This document shows positions 56,236 to 64,000 of a stretch of 64,000 bases of DNA, in pieces (position 1 is the stretch's first letter; every line of letters begins with the position of its first letter). Origin of the DNA: Pseudocercospora fijiensis CIRAD86 (lineage: Eukaryota > Ascomycota > Dothideomycetes > Mycosphaerellales > Mycosphaerellaceae); assembly GCF_000340215.1 (NCBI RefSeq), contig NW_006921539.1, forward strand, positions 126,471 to 190,470, written 5' to 3'. Under the pieces are notes generated by a model. That model was not told the DNA's origin. It searched no databases and saw only the letters and a program-made list of their open reading frames with translations. The position numbers were made by a program, and so were the translations under genes.

Positions 56236-57451
56236 GTTACTATTAAGGCCTAGGATTAATGCTACCCCCGGGGTACTATTAGCTAACTAATTAGCTACAA
56301 GCAATTGTTAGCAATAAGAGACAATAAGGCTATACTACTATAGTAAACGCGCACCGAGTGTTAACAAGCGCGCTACGACGCGTTAATTAGTTACTGCTCT
56401 TTTAAAGACTCTACCTCTTGTTCCTTTATTCTACCGAGGCCTCGAGGCCTAGGCAATCGACGAGAATACGCGCGCGCGCGTACGAACGGCGGTGTATTAG
56501 AAGATGGCTAGCGCGGCTATGTTAGTAACGGTGTTACAGAGTGTGTTGCTGTTCGAGAAAAGAAGGATACCGCTATATTAGTAACGGTGTTGCTAATGTT
56601 ATTATTAGTTAAAGAAGGAAACCGGAAGCAAGGTAAAGTTAGCGCTAAGACGGCTAGCGCCGCTATTATTAATATTACCTAGTCGCTACTATTATTAACC
56701 TTACCTACGTTAAAACTTTAAGGCACCTTTAATTAAAACTTTAATTAAAACTTTGAGGCTAAGTTAAAACTTTAACTAAGTTAAAAGATTAAGCGACCTA
56801 TAGACTAACTAAGGGCAAAACTATAGAGCTAAGCTAGCCGGGGTCGATCTTACGGACAATAGGTTACTCCTCGATCTATCTAACCCTTTAAGCGAGGCGA
56901 ACCTCTACTACTACACTTATAATAGCCTTTACCTATAGAAACTAGACGAGCTGTGTTTTTTAAAAGATAAGATAAGATTGATAATTGAAGGCTACCAAAC
57001 CTAACTAATTAGGGCTAGCGAAACTACGAACAATAATAGCCCTCGTAATAATAAGAACAATCCCTCGGAACGGACAACCCTCGGAAGCGGACATTTCTAG
57101 GTCTTTTAAGAGTAGACGTAGAGAACTCGGTACGATATTACTTAGAACAGAGGTAGTGCTGCAATACCCCGTATACCTACCTATTATAGTAGGGAAGGTA
57201 CGCTCGTATTATAATTAGTCGATAGTCCTTAATTCTTGTAGCTTTATGTCCCTTTACTTTATTATATATAAGGATAGCGCAGTTGGAGTTAGATATTGTA
57301 TTAGAAGGTGAGGTTTGATATAGTTATATAATCGGTAGTTGCGTATTCAATTTAGCGCGGATTAAGCAGCTTATTAGACCTGCTAAGTTAGCAGCGATAG
57401 AGATTAGAACAAGACCGGCTACGAGGGCGCGGCCTTTAGAAGGGAAGCGTA

Positions 57452-57648
57452 TATTAGGGCTAAAGAGGCTACACGTAATTAGCATGTAACTAGGCCGAGT
57501 GAAGCTAGGGTCTTAATGCCTTAGGTAGGGCTTGGCGCTTAGCGTTAGGCTAACTCTCCTACCTTCCTCCCTCTCCTCCTAGATCCTTATCGAATACTAT
57601 ACTAATTCACTACTACCCTATCTACCTGCTAACATAACCCTTCTTACA
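57452..57648 (+). repeat. Ty3-B2 3' LTR
   Basis: 197 bp, TATTAGGGCTAAAG to CTTCTTACA. Most differences from the 5' LTR are TG/TA or CA/TA, i.e. RIP after insertion. Preceded by a short purine run (AGAAGGGAAG). Confidence 0.95.
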
Positions 57649-57653
57649 AAAGA
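57649..57653. repeat. 5-bp target duplication of Ty3-B2, right copy
   Basis: AAAGA, identical to 50544-50548; the B1 Gag frame resumes here. Confidence 0.92.
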
Positions 57654-60600
57654 CCCTTAAGGACGACTTACTACCTAAGACCGACTCTATCTAGATATCT
57701 AAGATACGACCTAAACTAAGATAGGAACTAGTCCTTAAATTAGACCGCCGCTATGTATTCGAATAGGCTAATCTTATACGTATTTAATTTATAGTCGAAG
57801 TAGAGATAGCTAAACGAGCTATTTAGCTCTAATAACGGTTAGAATCTAAGATACGCCTAGCTACCTACCGTAGCCGCGGAGGAAACTAAGGTTCCTACTA
57901 GAACAATAATGCTAACAATAGGAATAGTAACAACGACTATAGAAGGGGCCGTAGCCGACGGCTATATAGAGGAGGCCGTAATAGGGGCCGTAGAAGGGGC
58001 TCGTATCCCTACAATACTAATCGCTTAACTAATAATAGCAGTAATAGTAGCTATAGCAATGTTCTAACCGGATTAAAGTGCTTCAATTGTAATAGTACTA
58101 GCTATCTACTAGGCTAATGCGACAAACCTAAGGACTAGGCCCGAATCGACCGTACTACCGCTAAGCACCGAAAGCACCTTTTAGTAGCTAACGCTACCCC
58201 TATAGGCTAACCTTCTTATTAGTCGAAAAAAGAATAAGCGCTATACTAACTATTAGCCTTATACGGCGTAAGACTATCGATATTGTACTAGCTATAATAC
58301 GCTCCTACCTTATATAGGATACGAAGGATACTAACTATTAAACTAAGGTTATACTAGATCTAGGAAATTCAGTTAGTGCCCTTATTAGCTATCGCCTAGC
58401 TAAGTAATTAGACCTTCGACAACTGCCTAGGACTAACCTACTACCCCTTGCTTAGTTTAATAACGCTCGGTACTTAACCTATAGAGCCTACTATATTTAT
58501 ATAGTTCTAAGAGATAACCTCGGCAACGAGCGCCTACTAGACTTTACCGCCTATATAGTAGATATAGACAACCTATATAGGGGAGCTACTATTGTTATTA
58601 GCAACCCTATTCTTAAGCACTACGCTATTACTATAGACTTAGGCCTTTAATAGTAGCGATTTAGAATCGCTAGGAAAGAGGACATTAAGTATATCGACGT
58701 TAGCGAGTGCCCTAACGATATTAGGGTCCTATTTATTAGTAACCTAACTCTAGCGGATCCGACTACCGACCTACTCGGTAGTAATAACGACGAACCTATG
58801 CCCCCTAATAGCATAGATCCTAATTAGCTTGCTCGTATACTATAGCCTATTCGCGAAACCTATATTAATATATTTAAATACTACCTAGTATCGACATTGC
58901 CTATGTTTAAAGAGACAGACTATAAGATCGATATTATATAGGGTAAGGAGGTTCCTTTTAGTCCTCTCTATAACCTTAGCGAACGAGAGCTTGCTATATT
59001 ACGTAAGTACCTAGATAAAAATCTAGCTAATAGCCGGATACGGTATAGCAATAGCCCTACTAGTACACCTATCCTATTCGTACTAAAGAAGGATAGTAGC
59101 CTACGTTTATACGTTAATTACTATAGACTTAATACTGTTACTATTAAAGACCGCTATCTACTTCCGCTTATTAATAAGACCCTCGATCGCCTTTCTAGCG
59201 CCTGTTTCTATACTATATTAGACATTAAGGATGCGTACTATCGTATCCGCATTCGTAAGGGCGATAAATAGAAAACAGCCTTCTATACCCGTTATAGCTA
59301 TTTCGAGTACTTAGTTATACTATTTAGGCTAGCTAATGCCCCTACTATATTCTAGTCTTATATTAATCGGGCCCTATTAGGCCTATTAGATTACCTTTGT
59401 ATAGTTTACCTAGATAACATCCTAGTTTATATATACTTACCTAATATTGCGGAGTACTAGGCTATAGTCCGTAAGGTACTCGATCGCCTAAGAATATATA
59501 GCCTATATTACAAGCCTTCTAAATATACCTTCGCTGCTAAGGAGGTAGCCTTCCTTAGCTTCCTTGTATTAACCGAGGGTGTTAAGGCTAAACCTAATTA
59601 GATTACGACTATTACTAAGTAGCTAACGCCTACTAGTATTAAGGAGCTTTAATCGTTCCTAGGTTTTACTAACTTTTACCGCCGCTTTATTAAGAGCTAT
59701 TCGAGGCATATAATGCTACTTACTAAGCTTACTAAGACTAAGGCCAACCCTTCTAGAGAGTTTAAATAGACTAATAGAGTACAAGCCGCTTTTAACGGTC
59801 TAAAGTAACGCTTTACTAAAGTCCCCCTATTATACTATTTTATACTAAGTAAGTAGATCCGTATTAAGACTAACGCTTTATAGTTCGCTATATTAGCTAT
59901 TATGTTATAATAGGCTAATAACACCTACTAGCACCTAATTGCCTTCTTCTCGAGAAAGATAATTAACGCTAAGCGTCGCTACGAGACCTACGAGTAAGAA
60001 TTGCTAGCTATTATCGAGGCCTTTAAGTATTAGAGGCACTACCTCGATAGGGCCTAATATACGATTTAGGTCTATACAGACTATAACAACCTCCGTAGTA
60101 TTACTAAGGTTACTAGGGTTATAGGTCGATAGGCTAGATAGGCCGTCTACCTCGCTAGGTTTGATTTTAATATATTATATCGGCTAGGCGTAAGCAACCC
60201 TACTAATAGCCTATCGAGGCGACCTAATTACGATAGCGAGACCTAGTATATTAATTCTTTGTTTCTAACCCTATAGTATAAGATTGCTATAGACCTTGCT
60301 ATAAAGCAAGCGTAGGATAAGCGGACTTCCGGACCCCGCGGCAGTAACAAATACTATAGCGGAGTTATCGTTCTTCTAGTATATATTAAAAGAAAGGACG
60401 TAGATCGCTCGAGCTATAATAACTCGATTAAGGACATTGCTATCTATAGTAATAGTCTATATAGCGATAGTACTATAGAAGAGGTTATAGTAGTTCCGGC
60501 TACTAGTACTATTAGATATATATAATACGTACCTTATTCGATAGCGAGGGTGCTATTAAATAACCTTACAAATAGGGATAGTTAATCGTTTATAGACGAG

Positions 60601-62135
60601 CTGCTATATACTTAGTAGAGGGACGCCTTTACTACTAAACGTATCGATAAGCTTATAAGTAGGCGAACGACTCGATCTAGTAAGAGTAACAATTAGTCGA
60701 TCGACGATAAAGGTTACTTAAAGTTTAAGGGCAGATACTATATCCCCGCTAAACAATCGATTAGAAAAGAGCTTTTAAAGAGGCACTATAATAGTAAGCT
60801 CGCTAGTTACTATAGTATAGAGAGGTCGTACGAGTTACTATCGCGTATATACTACTAGCTAAATAGTAAGCAGTATATAAAGGAGTATATACAGACCTGT
60901 ATAGTATACTAGCGAGTTAAAGTACCAAAACACTTACTATTTAGCGAGTTGTCTTTACTCCCTGTTCTAAAGAAGCCATTTGCTAAGCTTATAATAGATT
61001 TTATTATAGGCCTCCCGCCTACTAAGCGTAGGGGTAGCAAGGATATATATAATGCTATCCTAGTCGTCGTAGATCGGTTTACTAAGAGTGCTCGCTATAT
61101 CCCTACTCGGAAGGATTAGACAGCTATTAACCTAGCTAAGTTACTATAGAATAATATCTTCTATAGCTATTAGGGAACCCCTAAGGGGATAGTTTCTAAC
61201 TAAGGCTCGACATTTATATCTTATTATTAGAGTAAGATATGCCTATAGCTAAGACTTAAGCATCGCCTATCTATAGCGTTCTATCTATAGGTAGATAGCT
61301 AGACCGAGAGGAAGAATGCTATACTATAGCAATACTTACGAAGCTATATTAATAAGGACCCTAATAGATAGGTTAACCTCCTATAACTAGCCGAATTCGT
61401 ATATAATAACAGTATGCACTTATTAACTAAGGTCTTACTCTATATAGCTATAATAGGCTAGAACGCTACTGTACTATAAGACCCCCTATCGCTCGAGGCC
61501 GAGTATAAGGAAAGGGAAGCGTATTAAGTACTAATATCTAAGACACTAGCAGCTATTAAGAGAGTTTAAAAGATGCGAGAGATTTACGCTAAAATAGCTA
61601 ATAAACTAGCAAAGGCCTAGGCCTATTAGAAGGCCTATTACGGTAAACACTATATACCGATAACCTTTAAGCAAGGCGATATAGTTATGCTAAGCACTAA
61701 GAACCTCCGTATCCGTAAGTACCTATTACCTAACGGCAAAACAAGGCCTAAGCTCGTACTAAGATATATTAGTCTATTCCGTATTCGAGAAATTAAGGGC
61801 TCCTCCGTATAGGCCTATTAGTTGTAGCTTCCTCCTTATTACACTATCTATAACACCTTCTATATATCCCTCCTTAAGCTATATTACCTACGCGAGGGGG
61901 ATAAAGCCCCTACTAAATACGAAGACATACTAGCGGATAGTAAAGAGCTATAGTCTATAGAACGTATCCTAAAGCATCGAACTAGATAAGGTAAGAAGGA
62001 GTACCTCCTAAGATAGCAAGGCTATTTACCTAAATAGGACTCGTAGGAGGCTAAAGATTCCTTTAAGGATATAGCTAAGTTGTTAGATAAGTATTAGACT
62101 AGTATAAAGAATAAGAAGAAGGCTAAGGGCCTATA
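57654..62135 (+). pseudogene. Ty3-B1 gag-pol, second part
   Basis: Continuation of the B1 frame after the nested element: Gag knuckle (~58,075-58,130), protease (~58,340), RT with YLDN box (~59,404), RNase H, integrase (~60,950-61,450) and chromodomain. Dense RIP stops. Confidence 0.8.
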
Positions 62136-62578
62136 ATATCGCCTAGGAATAATACTACCCCGGGGTACTATTAGCTAACTAACTAGAGGCAAGTAATTGT
62201 TAGTAATAAAGGATAATAAGACTATACTAGGCGCGCTACGACGCGTTACCTAATCGCCTACTCTTTTAAGGATTCTACCTCTTTACTAACGCGCCCTATA
62301 GGTCTCTCTCTTATTCCTTCCTTCTATCGAGGCCTTAGGGCCTAGGCAATCGGCGAGGGCGGCGCGCTTATATATAAATAATAATAATAATAATAACGAC
62401 GGCGCGGCCGGCGCGGCTATATTAGTAATAGTATTACGGAGTATATTGCTATTTAAGAAAGGAAGGACATAGCTATATTAGTAACGGTATTACCGAGTTG
62501 TTATTAGTTAAAGAAGGAAATTAGAAGAAGGTAAAGTTAGCGCTAAGACGACTAGCGCCGCTATTATTAATATTACCT

Positions 62579-64000
62579 ACTATTACTACTATACTTACGA
62601 AGATAACCTTACTTATTATAAAGGAATACCCTTCTATACCGCCGAGACCCTTACTAGGTACCTATAAGGTATCCTAGAGGTGCCTCGCCGGTAACCCCGA
62701 GTTACCTAACTCTTAGTACTATAGGATAAGGCGCCTATTCCTATCTCGAGAATCGCTCGTTCCTTAGGCGATATCGTTAAATGCTAAGACTACTATTTAC
62801 TTATATTAATACTCCCTATATACTACTTCCTTATAGAATATCGCCTCTAAATCCTCCTTAGAAGTATAGCCGTACTAAGTACGACCTCTAAGTAGTAGTA
62901 CCTACGTCGTCGGTACCTACTAGGCCCCTTTAAAGTGCCTCTAAGCTACCCGAAAGTACCTCTAACTAGCGTACCTACTTCTAACGTAGTACTACCTACT
63001 TATTAGTGCTATACCTCCTAAACGAAGTAGTAGGGCCGCCGGCGGAACTAGTATATCGTTATCTAAGAGAAAAGGTCCTAATATTAACCCTCTAGTAGAA
63101 GAACAAATATTCCCTACTAGACCTAGAGACTAACTTTAGGACGATAATAAAGAAGATAACGATACTACTCTAGACGATACTATAAGTACCTTAAAGGGAC
63201 CTCGTAGCTCCCGTATAAGTAGCCGTATAGAATCCGGTCCTAAAGAAGAGGATTAGAACCTAAACCCTTAGGCTAATACCTAGTAGATAGTAAAGAATAA
63301 TATTAATCGAGTTTCTCGACTTATTAATACCCTCGATACCTTACTACTAGAGGAATTAGAAGGCTAAGCTTTCGACGCTTACGTTTAGAAGCGTAAAACC
63401 CTTATAGATCTCCTTACCTCCTTTAAGAGTAAGATTACTATTAAAAGGAAGAGGGTAGAGACCGTCGACGAGACCGTAAGTCCCGCCGGCGCCTCGTAGG
63501 TACCTCTAGGGCCTCTAAGAGACCTCTTAATTAAGCTCTTTAAGAAAGATCCTCCCGAGCTTCTTACTATAAATAACTAAGCTTTTCTTAAGTAGGCCTA
63601 AGTATACGAGGCCCGCTTCTTCTATATAAATTATACCGATCGAGATAGTACTAGACGTACTTTATAGGCGACTAGTAAGGTTAAACTAGTAGAGATTACT
63701 ACTACCGTTAAACGGCGTATCTAATCGTATATAGATAACTATACTAAGTTTAGATAGTCCGAATGCAAAGAACTTATTAAAGATACTATTAGGCCTCCGG
63801 CTATATAGCGAGCCGAGAATGCTATATCCTACTAGGGTACTATATACTACGCTAATTAACTAGTAATAAAGTTCTACGCCTATATAAAGAAGGTCGAAAG
63901 CTAAATTATTAAGATATTAATTAAGAGGCTATCTAAATTAATAACGAGTTAAGGAAGGAAAGAAGAAGCTCTTCTATAGAAGGGGCCTTTTATCCGCTCG
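62579..64000 (+). mobile_element. Unidentified RIP-mutated element at the right edge
   Basis: Similarity to the B2 tail stops at 62,578. From about 63,011 a plus-strand frame begins with ATA-CCT-CCT-AAA-CG (an ATG start after RIP). It stays coherent to the window edge if TAG/TAA are read as lost Gln/Trp: a basic Ser-rich start, an acidic segment, then a folded-looking Gag-like part (LIKLFKKDPPELLT, YEARFFYINYTDRDS). The 62,579-63,010 stretch could be its LTR or leader. The other end lies outside the window, so the class cannot be decided. Confidence 0.45.

Larger units (their letters stand above)
50549..57648 (+). mobile_element. Ty3-B2: full-length chromodomain Ty3 retrotransposon nested in B1
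   Basis: A 7,100-bp element with two 197-bp LTRs (50549-50745, 57452-57648) and AAAGA duplications. Domain order: Gag with CCHC-type knuckle (~52,205-52,255), protease with DPGNS-like active site (~52,485), RT (~53,040-53,560), RNase H (~53,900-54,250), integrase zinc region (~54,850-54,990) and core (~55,070-55,560), then chromodomain (~56,050-56,200). RIP-type stops break all frames, but fewer than in B1; stretches such as 52989-53390 stay open. A non-coding tail of about 1.2 kb precedes the 3' LTR. Inactive. Confidence 0.93.
49308..62578 (+). mobile_element. Ty3-B1: older chromodomain Ty3 element, interrupted by Ty3-B2
   Basis: Begins with a 197-bp LTR (49308-49504). Its Gag region (about 49,560-50,548) is cut by Ty3-B2, and the same Gag sequence resumes at 57,649 (AAAGACCCTTAAGG) and runs on through protease, reverse transcriptase (~58,900-59,500), RNase H, integrase and chromodomain (~61,950-62,100). 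It parallels B2 up to about 62,578, where similarity stops and no 3' LTR follows in the window. It is more heavily RIP-mutated than B2: many B2 CA/TG dinucleotides are TA here. Inactive. Confidence 0.85.

Overview
The window looks like chromosomal DNA of a filamentous ascomycete. Protein genes carry short GT-AG introns (48-82 nt), and the families are typically fungal: Zn2Cys6 and Clr5-domain regulators, 2EXR proteins, a hydrophobin-like protein and small cysteine-rich secreted proteins. The repeats carry the mark of repeat-induced point mutation (RIP): CpA and TpG almost gone, TpA in excess, CpG kept, and TAG/TAA stops throughout old reading frames. A Dothideomycete is my best guess (inference; no marker locus is present).

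Layout. (1) 1-13,168, gene-containing: a C2H2 zinc-finger protein cut by the left edge, a small membrane protein with an RS-like tail, F-actin capping protein beta, two 2EXR proteins, a 12-cysteine hydrophobin-like secreted protein and a Clr5-domain protein. (2) 13,169-23,497, one nested transposon block: a Mutator-like (MULE) DNA transposon with 45-bp terminal inverted repeats and a 9-bp target duplication, itself carrying a Ty3 chromodomain retrotransposon with 187-bp LTRs and a 5-bp target duplication. The outer element sits 142 bp upstream of the gdi1 start codon. (3) 23,640-44,196, gene-rich: Rab GDI, a membrane RING-H2 protein, a small conserved fungal protein, a secreted protein made of two duplicated cysteine-rich domains, an ANCHR-like zinc-finger protein, a likely broken short-chain dehydrogenase, a Zn2Cys6 regulator divergent from an MFS sugar transporter, a flavin monooxygenase, a decayed glycoside-hydrolase gene, an unrecognised gene fragment and a SAM methyltransferase. 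(4) About 44,500-64,000, a second RIP-mutated block: an integrase-core relic, low-complexity relics, a Ty3 chromodomain element (B1) with a younger copy of the same family (B2) inserted in it, and an unidentified relic at the right edge.

How the parts relate. The SDR, Zn2Cys6 and sugar-transporter genes are adjacent and could form a small sugar or polyol utilisation locus, although the dehydrogenase has a frameshift. Structural marks let the transposon blocks be ordered in time: MULE before Ty3-A, and B1 before B2. In both Ty3 families the sequence just after the 5' LTR is complementary to a site inside the LTR, which is the signature of Tf1/sushi-type self-primed reverse transcription.

Exon coordinates were worked out by hand from reading frame, splice sites and family knowledge. 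Element domain positions are approximate. No tRNA, rRNA or CRISPR array was recognised.
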